Under the pieces are notes generated by a model, which searched no databases, had not been told where the DNA came from, and saw nothing but the letters and a program-made list of their open reading frames with translations. A DNA stretch of 64,000 nt from Raphanus sativus (taxonomy: Eukaryota > Streptophyta > Magnoliopsida > Brassicales > Brassicaceae). The position numbers and the translations under genes were made by a program. The stretch covers positions 11,780,001-11,844,000 of the forward strand of contig NC_079514.1 in assembly GCF_000801105.2 (NCBI RefSeq), read 5' to 3'. This document shows positions 21,598 through 31,714 of the stretch, one piece after another. Each line of letters opens with the position of its first letter. Within the stretch, counting starts at the first letter, position 1.

Positions 21598-22146
21598 TTC
21601 AAATACTAATTACAAATTATTTTTTGTCAATTAAACATAAATCAGTTTATGTTACTTAATTATTTTATAATAAAATAGATGCATATATAAAACCAAATAT
21701 ATTACTTTGAAAATATATATTCACACTGTAAAATTATGTTTTAAAAGAAAAATATTTCTTTCTTTTTCTAATATCAAGAGCATATGTGTGAATCTTTTTT
21801 TTATAAAATCACATTGTACATATATTTTTTCATCTAAGAATATATAGATAGAAGAAAATTATTTATTACTTCAAAATATATTTTATGTTATTAAAAAATA
21901 TCTTTTAAATAAAATATTACTATTTTGTGAACTTTCTTTTTTTATGAAATCATATTATATATACATATATTTTCGTTTAAAATTGTTTTTTATACTTTAT
22001 AAATATTTCCCTTTTATTTTATATGGTTATTTGGAAAATTTTAAAAAGAAAATAATAGTTTTTTAATTCATTAAGGGTATCATAGTAATCAACATAACGT
22101 GAGCGCGACACATAGGAAAGTGACTTCTCAAATAATATTTTAGAGA
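20671..22146 (-). mobile_element. Non-autonomous Helitron, reverse orientation
   Basis: Read on the minus strand, the 3' end has a hairpin (CCGTGCATGAGCACGG), then gaaaatcaaCTAG (complement of 20671-20674), followed by T. The 5' end begins TCTCTAAAATATTATTTGAG with A before it. The 1.48-kb interior is very AT-rich, includes an (AT)n run at about 21563-21592, and has no coding capacity. Confidence 0.8.
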
Positions 22147-22194
22147 TTCAAATCAGTTTCAATTTCTTACAAAAACACAATACATTAGGACTAT

Positions 22195-22362
22195 TAGAGC
22201 ATTTCTAATGCAAATTTTTATTTTATTTTCCTACAACTCTATTATTGAGTTGTGTTTTACTCTATCCAACTTTATTTTGGAATAAAAATGTAGTGAACAA
22301 ACAAAAAATGTATTGCTCTATTTATTATTGAGTAGAAATTAATATAGTGGAATTAAAACAAA
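22195..22362. repeat. Truncated MITE related to the element at 58403
   Basis: The left end gagcatttctaatg matches the gagcatctccaatg terminus of the intact MITE at 58403-58654. The matching right end is missing where the next Helitron begins. Confidence 0.5.
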
Positions 22363-22802
22363 TCTATTCTATTAATTCTTCAACATGTCCAATTGATATG
22401 AGGTTATGTCTACTTTTTAATTTTTATAACTGCCACTAAATACATCTTTAATATATTTTTTTTATTAATATAACTGTCAAATCACGTAACTGGCTATTAA
22501 TCACGTAACGGCCCAAAAGGGCGTATGATTCAATATGATTTGATATCGTATTTTTTTGTGAAACGCCCATTACTGCATAATTATATTTCTTAATTTCTTA
22601 AGCATGGTCATTAATCACGTAACTGGCTAAAAAGATATTATACAAAGATTATAATTATTAAAGCCTCTTATAAATCATTTTAAAAAGATATTATACAAAT
22701 TAAAAACAAAAATAATTAAAAACACAAAATATAAAAATTAAACTTTTAAAAGATGTAAAACAAAAAATTTATCCGCCCTTTTAAGGGCGGGTCAAAATCT
22801 AT
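22363..22802 (+). mobile_element. Helitron-type element with degenerate 3' end
   Basis: The 5' end TCTATTCTATTAATTC follows an A and matches the start of another element at 63788. The 3' end has the hairpin CCGCCCTTTTAAGGGCGG followed by gtcaaaatCTA, but the final G of CTAG is not present. Noncoding. Confidence 0.6.
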
Positions 22803-23419
22803 TCTATTAATTATCCTGTATGACCAATTAATAAAAGGTCCTTTAGAGCATTGTTAACCGTTCGTAACTTCCTCGCCATATGAAACGATAATTTGGGCTT
22901 CGAATATTGTTAACCGTTCGTAACTTTCCTATTTCCTGTTTTTATGTTCAAATAAAAAAACAAATAATTTGGACTGAATATTGACAAAAAGACGAAGCCT
23001 TACCATATGATACATGTACATACTTACAAAATTTATATATTCTATTAAATTCATATCATACAGAATATGATTATACAAACACACAAACATAAAAATTATG
23101 TTTCTTTAAAAAATAAAATTAAAACTAAAACTAAACAACTAAAATTAAAATTAAAAATTATTATCATGATCCGATATTCTACATATTTTAGTTTAACGGG
23201 TTTTAAATAGATTTCTACATTTGGACCCGCCTTTTTATATTTTTTAATTTTATATTCTTTTAGAAATTTAATTTTTATATTTATATGTTTTAGTCATATT
23301 TGTGTTTTTCATTGTATAACATTTCTCTTAAATAATTAATAGGAGGTTTTAATCATTGTATTAAAATAGTTTTACCATACATATATCAATATGTTATGTT
23401 TCTATTTTAATAGTATTGA
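22803..23419. repeat. Repeat DNA, including a truncated two-ended Helitron-like copy
   Basis: attgttaaccgttcgtaact occurs twice (about 22853 and 22907). From about 23190 to 23419 the sequence parallels the left half of the element at 23420-23739, with a degraded end (gatttctacatttggacccgcc), so the newer copy appears to sit in an older relative. Confidence 0.5.
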
Positions 23420-23739
23420 CTAGATTCGGATTCGCCTTTAGAAGAGCTGGTATATTTTTTTTGTTTTTATATTTTAGAAATTTAATTTTTATATTTATGT
23501 TTTAATCATATTTATATTTTTATTTGTATAATATTTCTTTTAAATAATTAATAAGAGGTTTTAATAATTATCGTAAAATAATTTGACCACACATATATCA
23601 ATAGGTCATATTCCTGTTTTAGTATATTGATATTATATAATGAAAAAACGTAAATAAAAACATAAATATAAAAATTAAATTTATAAAAAAATGTAAAAAA
23701 AAAATATACCCGCCCTTCTAAGTGCGGGTCAAAATCTAG
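23420..23739. mobile_element. Small inverted-repeat element with Helitron-like 3' termini at both ends
   Basis: The right end shows a CCCGCCCTTCTAAGTGCGGG hairpin, tcaaaatCTAG and then T. The left end is an inverted, more decayed version starting CTAG after an A (23419). Interior arms are long imperfect inverted repeats. Length is 320 bp, close to the sister element at 63456-63787. Confidence 0.65.
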
Positions 23740-24146
23740 TTTAACTTTAAACTCTAGTTTGGAATAGGAAATGGAATGGGTTGAAGATTCTCTCAACTAA
23801 CATATTCATGATCTTAGATTCGATAAGAATGATTAAGTAGAATCAAGCTTGGTTCAAAGTTAAACTCTACTGAACCGTTGAAAAAAAGAAACTGTATCGA
23901 ACCGGTTCAAAGTTGAAAGCTATCAAACCGTGGAATTTTTGGTCAAACCGAAACACTTGGTTTTGTTTTGGTTTCGTGTTGCAGAGAGCCTATACGATTC
24001 ATACCGGAAAATAAATGAGAAGATAAACTCCATTTTTATCAGCTCGGGAACAGCGAGGAAAACACCAAAAGACATATCTGAGTTCTGTCGGAATCTCCCC
24101 AAATCCGCCAGTTCAGTATTAGACAATCGAGATCCTCTCCAAAACA

Positions 24147-25461
24147 ATGGAAACCAGAGAACCAGAGGTCATCAGAGACAAAGAAGCGATGAGAAGATGG
24201 TCAAGAAGCATGAGATCCCAAGGGAAGACAATCGGCTTGGTCCCCACGATGGGTTTCCTCCACGACGGCCACTTGTCCCTCGTCCGTCAATCCCTCACAC
24301 TCTCCGACGTCACCGTCGTCTCAATCTACGTCAACCCAGGCCAGTTCTCTCCCACGGAAGACCTCTCCACTTACCCTTCTGATTTCTCCGGCGATCTCTC
24401 CAAGCTCGCCGCCGTTTCCTCCTCAAATTCCGATGTAATCGTCGTGTTCAACCCGAGAAACCTCTACGACTACAACGACGGAGAGAGGAGGAAGAAGAAG
24501 ACAAACGGCGGGGGAGGTGGAGGTGGAGGGAAGGTTGTGGTGAGCTGCGTGGAGGAAGGTGGGTTAGGGCACGAGACGTGGGTTAGAGTGGAGAGACTGG
24601 AGAAAGGTTTGTGCGGGAAGAGCAGGCCTGTCTTCTTCAGAGGCGTCGCCACTATTGTTACTAAGCTTTTCAATATCGTTGAGCCTGACGTTGCTATGTT
24701 TGGCAAAAAAGATTATCAGCAGTGGCGTCTTATCAAGAGAATGGTGAGAAATCTTACAAAGAATGCTTGTGGAGATTTGAATGTGCTTCAGATTGAATGT
24801 CTCTCTTCTTTATACAGGTTCGAGATCTTGATTTTGGGATTGAGATAGTGGGATCGGATATAGCTAGAGAAAAAGATGGGCTTGCTATGAGTTCTAGGAA
24901 TGTTCATCTCTCAGGTGAAGAAAGGCAAAGGGTATATAGTTAACACATCCCATGTCTTTTTTTTTTTTTTTTCAAATTGAACAAGTATCAGAACAGTTTG
25001 TAGGCTTTACATTTTGCTTTAATGTTATGGTATGGCAGGCGTTGTCTATAAGTAAGTCACTGGCCATGGCTAAAGCTTCTGCGGCACAAGGGAAAACCGG
25101 TTGTAAAGAGCTTAAGGATATGATCATTTCGGAGATTGTTGGAGCTGCAGGAAGAATCGATTATGTCGAGGTAAGCATCATATGGTGTACTTTTAGATAA
25201 TGTAAGGAACATACTTTTAGCTGAACCAGCAAAATTTATTTGAAGTGGGACACTATGGTGCGAATAAAAACAAGACTATACACATAATATTCAGTGTTGA
25301 TGTGAGGAATGATTGATTGTGTGTACAACAACATGCAGATTGTTGATCAAGAAACTCTTGAAGGAGTGGAAGAGATAAAGAGTGGAATAGTGATTTGTGT
25401 TGCTGCCTGGTTTGGAACGGTTAGGCTCATAGACAACATTGAGATTAATGTCGCTGTCTAG
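24147..25461 (+). CDS. PTS: Pantothenate synthetase (pantoate-beta-alanine ligase)
   Basis: Four exons: 24147-24743, 24818-24931, 25039-25170 and 25339-25461, all phase 0, giving 321 residues. The enzyme condenses pantoate with beta-alanine using ATP, the last step of vitamin B5 synthesis, and is thought to be cytosolic in plants. Family motifs are the nucleotide-binding [10 protein letters not shown] (about residues 33-42), the [14 protein letters not shown] and FGKKDYQQ motifs, and the SSRN motif in exon 2. A glycine-rich insertion (eight consecutive Gly codons near 24509-24532) sits in the loop before [10 protein letters not shown]; the plant enzyme is known to carry an extra segment there. 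It is collinear with Arabidopsis At5g48840, next to SDI1. Confidence 0.95.
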
Positions 25462-26157
25462 CTTCTCCCACTTTCCCATCAAGTTTCAAGAGAATCTTCG
25501 AAGTTTTGATTGGTAATTATGCATCTGAAGCCTTTGGAAAGAGAGAAGAACGTTGAAAATCAACGTGTTTATTATTTTAGCTTTTACAATATTTGTCTGA
25601 AAGAGAAAGATTGAAAACACAGAATCACATTTGCACACTCTTTGATGTCTCCATTATATCGTCTCGTTAAACTCAAAAACCTGAGTGTGTTTGATTTTTG
25701 ATGCAAGCAAGAAGAATAAATATTACTCCCTTATATAACAGAGATTTATCTTATACATATACGTTGTTCAGGGTTACATGATCAAAATCCTTTATAACGA
25801 GCTTTTAAGGTACTTGAACAAGAAAATATGCAAAATATAGCAAATAAGGTGAGTTATGTGTAGCAAGAAAATTAGATCAGCTGTTGTTGACAAGCTATTT
25901 GCAGACACAGGTAATCAGAGAAGGAAAAACCCAAAAAAAATTGGGTTAGATCCACCCGAGGGTGGAGAGCCTTAACCGGATGTGTTCAGGACCCGAAGGT
26001 CAAATCCCGTCTCTGTCAGAGGAGATGCCAACCATCTCTCCTTTCTACGAACACGTTTTAGTTTCCTTTACTCACTAGATATATACTCAGAGCTAAACGA
26101 CTTAATAACCGATGTGGGACGAAACATGGATAATCATTTGAGAAACAAAATTGATAA
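25462..26157. other. Intergenic DNA between pantothenate synthetase and tRNA-Met
   Basis: Probably holds the synthetase 3' UTR. A segment near 25950-26015 has a weak B-box-like stretch (ggtcaaatccc) but does not fold into a tRNA cloverleaf that I can find. No other gene is seen. Confidence 0.4.
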
Positions 26158-26243
26158 TGGGGTGAGAGAGGCTCGAACTCTCGACCTCAGGATTACTCAG
26201 ATAGCTATGAGACCTGCGCGCTAGCCAACTGCGCCACCACCCC
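26158..26243 (-). tRNA. Elongator tRNA-Met (CAT) with intron
   Basis: On the minus strand the gene starts GGGGTGGTGGCGCAG and ends CTCTCACCCC plus discriminator A. The anticodon CAT is complement(26207..26209). A short intron of about 11-12 nt follows the anticodon, as in plant elongator tRNA-Met genes. The A box (GTGGCGCAGTTGG-like) and B box (GAGTTCGAGCC) are present. The upstream flank has a plant-type CAA context (caaacaaca), and a TTTT terminator lies just downstream at complement(26147..26150). Confidence 0.95.
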
Positions 26244-26755
26244 TGTTGTTTGAGTAGCTCAGATATATTGTTAATGTATGACGAGACGAAAACTCTTGTT
26301 AGGTAATTTGACTTTTTATTATCTTTATCTCTCCCTGAAGCTGCTATTTGACTCTTGAATCTCAATGTAGATTAGCGTCCCTCCTTAATGAATGTAATTT
26401 GTGTTTCTTCGGATTGTATCTATGTTATCTGACACTGACACTGACATTGAATGTTGTAGATACAAATCTTTGTCGCTGAATAGCTTAAAGCCTTGTTTCA
26501 ATTTAGTTTCTGGAATTTTTATTTTGATTTCCTTCTCATTTTCTTCCTCCTTGTTGTGATTAGGCATGTTTTAGTCGTGTAGTTCTAAGGTTCTATTACC
26601 AATGGGTTGGACATGTTGTTGGTCTCCATCATTATGCATTCATCTACGTATGCCTGAGATTCACTTTACTAAGAAAAACTCTCTCCAAAGTTCCTTATAT
26701 AAAAGATTGCCCAAAGGCTACTTTGTTGTTCTCTTGACTTTTCCTTACATTATAT
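26244..26755. other. Intergenic DNA upstream of the decayed At5g48830-like gene
   Basis: No gene or clear element is seen. The right part may be the promoter of the gene starting at 26756. Confidence 0.35.
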
Positions 26756-28339
26756 ATGGCTGGAGTGATTCCTCTTCAAAACTCTGGTTACTCTTCTAAG
26801 AAGAACACCTTGGAGGTGGAGGAGAATCCAGATGTTGGAACTTCAGAATCTTCTGGTAAGTAAGAGTAGTCATCATTTAAAAATATTTTTACAATGAGAA
26901 TCTTGTCTTTGTTCCGTTTCACTTTATGGTCCCACTGCAGCTTGTATATTATCATCAATGCAGCAAAATTCTTGTATTCTCTTGGCTTTAGGGACACAGC
27001 CATGGGCGAATCTACTTGGACCAGGATGGGTGCAGCTGCCCCCACAAAAAAATTACAACAAAATTTACTCTCACTAGAATAATCATATACCTGCAGCATT
27101 GTAGGCTAAAACCTTCTCTTTGCTCCCACATAAACTGATGTTCAAATCCCCACGTACATAATTTTACACTGTTTTTATTATTTAATTTTCCTTATTTTCT
27201 TTTTCTGATTTAACTTTTTCCATGTGTAATGTGTTATATTTTTTTTTTACCTCATCGTTCTCTTCCTTAGTTCCTTCCAATATATTTTGGTCATTTATTC
27301 TGGTTATTCAGTTAAATTTTGTTTTAATAAATATAATTTCAGGTTTTTTTGTTAGTGGTTCATTTTTTTTCTTTTTTCAGTTATATAAAAAGGTTTTTTA
27401 GCTGTGTTTGTTAGTTTTTTTTTCTTCTACGTGTTTAAGATATAAAACTCATTCTTGTAAAATATCATATAAAACTAACTAATAAATTTTTGAAAAAGTT
27501 TGCCCTTGTTAAAAATATTTCCTAGATCCGCCGCTGGATACAGCCAATTTGTTTTATACTCTTGGCTTTAGGGACACAGATTTTGAAGGTGATTTGAAGT
27601 CTGTATGGGATGAAGCTGTATATTTAGATTCTTTAGACGCCATCAAACGTGAAAGCACATTTAGAAGAAAAATCTCCTCAATGTCAGTGGTCTAGCATAA
27701 GAAGATACCAGTTCATTTCAAAATGTTGAAACACACAAACCTGCTAAAAAAAGAATATTTTAGGTGAGAAGATTTGAATCGAACTTCCTTTAGCAAGAAC
27801 TTATTGATGACTCATTTATTTCTTTCCTTATTCGCTAATAGCAAGATCTGTTAATTTATTCCCTTAGTAACATCCGGAGACACTAGTTTGCTGTGCTTCT
27901 CCGTACCTTGTGATCAGCTATTGTATTTGCTCTGCAGGCAAATAAGATATCTAACACAACCAGTTCGGATGAGTGGATGATTAGTTTTACTGATATTGTC
28001 CGCGAAGCATATCAAGGAGCATGTACAGTGCCTCTATACCAGTGGTTGCATCAGAGCATGGAAGCAGTTGTGTTGATGTATGAGGATTGCTTTGACCTCT
28101 ATGTTCTTCAAACTCAAGTTATCAACAATTCTGATGGTGGTGATGATACACAAAGCGGTAGCTGGTGGAGAAAGCTCACACAGGGAAAAGCTAAAGCTGC
28201 CTCATCATCAGCCTTGCGATACTCTATAACCAGTGATTTCTCATTGCCAGTTAAACGAACAAAGGAACTTAATGATTATTCAACAACATTGACATTGTCC
28301 TTGGTGCTTCTTTCTCTGCAAAAGTGTGTATTTTTTTAA
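26756..28339 (+). pseudogene. Decayed gene of unknown function (At5g48830-like by position)
   Basis: A likely first exon starts with ATG at 26756 and ends at the donor TCTG|gtaagt near 26855. The next coding block is present twice as a 36-bp in-frame repeat encoding FLYSLGFRDT-like and LFYTLGFRDT-like residues, with a hAT MITE between. The downstream copy continues as DFEGDLKSVWDEAV. That frame is then lost by one extra T near 27660, giving a TAG at 27663-27665. A last block at 27938-28339, after the acceptor ctctgcag, encodes about 133 residues (ANKISNTTSSDEW, YEDCFDLYVLQTQV, SLPVKRTKEL). I recognise no domain. The position between pantothenate synthetase and KRP3 suggests Arabidopsis At5g48830, a protein of unknown function. 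Splicing out the damaged part cannot be excluded. Confidence 0.6.
27001..27536. mobile_element. hAT-type MITE inserted in the At5g48830-like gene
   Basis: Termini CATGGGCGAATCTA and ...CTAGATCCGCCGCTG are imperfect inverted repeats. The 8-bp flanks gacacagc (26993-27000) and gatacagc (27537-27544) are a target duplication with one mismatch. The 536-bp interior is AT-rich and noncoding. Confidence 0.78.
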
Positions 28340-28665
28340 TGTCTTGTGCAATCTAGAGAAGTATGTTCGTTCATGAAAACTCAAACTCTGACCTTTGTCA
28401 TCAGTAATCCCTTAAAGTTAATTACAAATTTATGTCATAAATCATAATTCCTAAATTTAGATGTGATTTGGGCGATTTATTTCTCTAACATATGAAAGAA
28501 AGAAAGAAAGGGAAAAACATCGTCTAGATTAGAGGATCTGGAGTTAGCCAACTAAACTTTGGGAATACATTACAACCTCGTGTTTGTCATTGCATGTGAT
28601 TGTAAATGAAAGTTAAGTAATTATGGTGTTAAGTTTAAGTGCCTCGAGAGGGGGTTAGTCTAATA
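28340..28665. other. Gene-free DNA
   Basis: Nothing recognisable except a short gaaa repeat near 28494-28510. Confidence 0.35.
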
Positions 28666-28906
28666 CTCATTCTGTTTCCTAATGTAAGTAGTTCTAACAA
28701 AAATAGTTTGTTTCACAATATAAATAGTTTACATATTTCAATGCATTTTTTATATTTATTGAATATTATGTGACCAATAAAATAATGTTAGATTTTTTTA
28801 ATTGGTTGAATTTATTGATTAAATTATATATTTTTTTTTTAAATAATATTTCTTTTTAATATTCGTGCTTTTAGGCAAAACTACTTACATATTAAAACTG
28901 AGGGAG
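28666..28906. mobile_element. Stowaway-type MITE
   Basis: Begins CTCATTCTGTTTCCTAATG and ends CATATTAAAACTGAGGGAG, flanked by TA (28664-28665 and 28907-28908). It has an AT-rich interior without coding potential. Confidence 0.85.
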
Positions 28907-29112
28907 TAGTATAACCTATGATGTGTACTACTAAGGTTGATTATGCTTGGTCTTTACTCGTGGTTAAAAGTGTCTTACTCTCTCATCACTCTTAGTCTCT
29001 TACTAGATTTGAATTAATCAGAGCTAAAATCTTCATACAGTTATTCAAACTAAATAAGTTAACTAACTATCCATTCCCAACCTATTATTTTATCCTAATT
29101 ACTTGTCATGTA

Positions 29113-29279
29113 CAGTGACGAGGCCTAGTGCATTTTGGGTGGGGCAGTTGACCCCTATGATATTTATAAATTTGGTGTAATTGTTTAGCCATTTTAATAT
29201 TGCCCCTGTTAATTTATTAAATTATATTGTAAAATGTAAATTTTGATCCTGATTAAAACTGTTTCTAGATCCGTCACTG
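29113..29279. mobile_element. hAT-type MITE, 167 bp
   Basis: Termini CAGTGACGAGGCCTAG and ...CTAGATCCGTCACTG are inverted repeats. The 8-bp flanks gtcatgta (29105-29112) and gttatgta (29280-29287) differ at one base. Same length as the element at 17206. Confidence 0.82.
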
Positions 29280-29910
29280 GTTATGTATGTATATTTTTTA
29301 TTTTGAAAATGTATTGAAGTTTCCAAATATTAGTGTAGATTTTTAGTTCTGTGAAATGTTCAATGATTTTTACATGAATAACATGGTGAACAGCTAACTG
29401 TGTAACATATATATCAAAATGTAAAACTCTGAGAACACAAACTAAATATAGTAGACCATTTTTCTTATATTCCATTCTAGTGCTATTACACAATACGATA
29501 GTATATATAAGTTTCAAGTTTGTATCAAAAAGTCATAATTTTTTTTGTTATAATTTTTTTATTAATACAGTATGCTTTGAACAAGAATAACACTAATCTC
29601 AAAATGTAGCAAAGTAAATGCGAAAAACTAGTAAATTTATACGGACAAATGATAATATTTATTAGAAAAGGTCTTGAAGAATAATAATGATACATTCGTG
29701 GGGTCTCAATTTAATTTATACAAAATAAAAAAAAGGGTTCACACCTTTTTCTCATTTTCTTTACATTAAACCCCACAAAACTCGAAAAAGCATTTCCCCA
29801 TTTCTCTCTCTCTCGCTCCGCTTCCCTCCTAGAAGCTTTTTTTCCCTCCCATTCTCTCTTTCCCGCTTTCGAGCTTACCTTCCCCTCTCCCCCAAAATCA
29901 AGCTCCGAAA
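29280..29910. other. KRP3 upstream region
   Basis: AT-rich to about 29730, then a pyrimidine-rich leader (ctctctctctcgctcc and cttccctcc near 29801-29830) typical of a plant 5' UTR before the ATG at 29911. Confidence 0.5.
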
Positions 29911-31714
29911 ATGGGCAAATACATGAAGAAATCGAAGATTACCAACAATGATACGGAACCCACCGAGCCAATCTCTTTAGGTGTTCGCACCAGAGCCGCT
30001 AAAACCCTAGCTTTGAAGCGGCTCAATTTCTCCGCCTCTGATCCCGCTCTAGCGGGAGACTCTTCTTGCTACCTCCAGCTCCGAAGCCGCCGCCTCGAGA
30101 AACCGCCGGCTTTAACCGAACCGAAGCAGCCGCAGAGAATTAAAGAGTCTGGCTCGAAGGGTCGCGTTAACTCCGGTTCCGGCTCGGTTCGTGTAGCTCG
30201 GAGCTGTGACGGAGATGAATGTTTCGGAAAGTCTGAAGCTTTCTGTGGAGAGAACAGTCCTGATTTTGAATCGAGGCAAAGGTTCGTGTTTTTTGTGCCC
30301 TAGCTTTTTCTTCTTCTTACCAATTCGATGAGAATCCACTTTCATTTTTTAGTTTGTTTGGTCTTACTAAGATATGTTAAAGTTTGAATCGTGTTTTTGT
30401 GCCCTAGATTCTTTTGCCCAAATTGTGAAGAGCGTTAGGCTTCTTCTCTGAAACTTTCACTGTTCTGCTCAAATCAAATGTTTATTATTATTATTATTAT
30501 TATTAATATTATTGGGATGAAAGTAGCTTTTGTACGACTAGAAATAAATGTTTTTTTTTTCTCTCATGTTTTTACCTGATTGGTTTGATTTTTTATTCGA
30601 CTTTACTCTCTTCTGATGTACTGCTGTTGTTATTACTGCTCGCTCTGTTATCTTTTGGTGTTAGATTAGATATTTCAGAGTTATTGTTGTCTGCCTCATG
30701 TGTACCACGTTGCAGAGGTTATCAATGTTACAAAAGCTCTTTTCTTTGTATATATATATATGTATCATTTATGTAACTACTTCGGTTCAGCTTCCTAATT
30801 TAGTGAAAGTATGATCCTTTTTGTGCATATTAATTTGAGTCCTCTCCTTGATGGGCTAATGATTCTGGAAGTGATATGCACATTAGGGTTTAGGAATAGA
30901 GTTCTGGGATTTGGTCCTTTGGACATTCACTGTAATTATTTTTCTAACATATGGGTTTTTTTTTGTTTTTACTAAAGGGGGTTGTTGTGTAATTGTCAGA
31001 AGCTTTTAATATGTGAGATCATATGAAAAATGGAGACTTTCTTCATAAGTGTAGTGCAAGTACTGTAGTGTGGCGTCATGTTCATGGGACCTAGTGGGTT
31101 TTTTTTGCAAACTTGGGGAATACTTTTGTAGGATTCTCTGTTTTTTTGGGCAACTTCTCTCAGTAGAGGACAATGTGTGTTTTCCTTCTCTTTGTTATTT
31201 AAAGCGTAGCACATCCCATGGGACCATATACTCTTAAAGTCTAGTTTTTTTTGTCTTAGCTTAATCAAGTTTATATATTTCTCTGGATGCTCAGTGTTGG
31301 TTCAGTTAACGATTGAGTGTCTTTGTGGTGATAATTGTTAATGGTTTTTCTTTAGCACAAGGGAGAGCACGCCTTGTAACTTTGCTGAGGATCTGGAGAT
31401 CATTGTTACACCAGGGTCTAGCACAAAGTCGATGCACACAGCAACCAGAGATTGTACAAGGGACCGAGATAGCTCAGTCCCATCAACTAGTGAGCTGGAG
31501 GAGTTCTTTGCCTATGCAGAGCAGCAACAGCAGAGGCTGTTCATGGAGAAGTAAGGATTTTTTTTCTTCTATTGAGCTCATTTTTTTTGCTGCATTATGA
31601 GAGGATGAATGAACAAACACTCATGTGTTTCAAAAATTCTTCAGGTACAACTTCGACATCGTGAATGAAATGCCCCTCGCTGGACGCTACGAGTGGGTAC
31701 AAGTGGCTCCATGA
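29911..31714 (+). CDS. KRP3: Cyclin-dependent kinase inhibitor KRP3/ICK6
   Basis: Three exons: 29911-30281, 31356-31550 and 31645-31714, giving 211 residues with phase-2 junctions. The N terminus MGKYMKKSKI and the GVRTRAAKTLALKRL and CYLQLRSRRLEKP motifs are hallmark plant KRP/ICK motifs. The C-terminal CDK-inhibitor domain (EELEEFFAYAEQQQQ-like, then FMEKYNFDIVNEMPLAGRYEW) ends the protein and resembles the animal p27 binding region. The product acts in the nucleus, binding CDKA-cyclin D complexes to restrain the cell cycle. The Arabidopsis orthologue is At5g48820. Intron 1 (about 1.07 kb) carries an ATT microsatellite near 30481-30510. Confidence 0.95.

Noticed and set aside
25950..26090. 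Possible tRNA or SINE head left of tRNA-Met (B-box-like ggtcaaatccc)
   Set aside because: No acceptor or anticodon stems pair, and no A box at the right distance.
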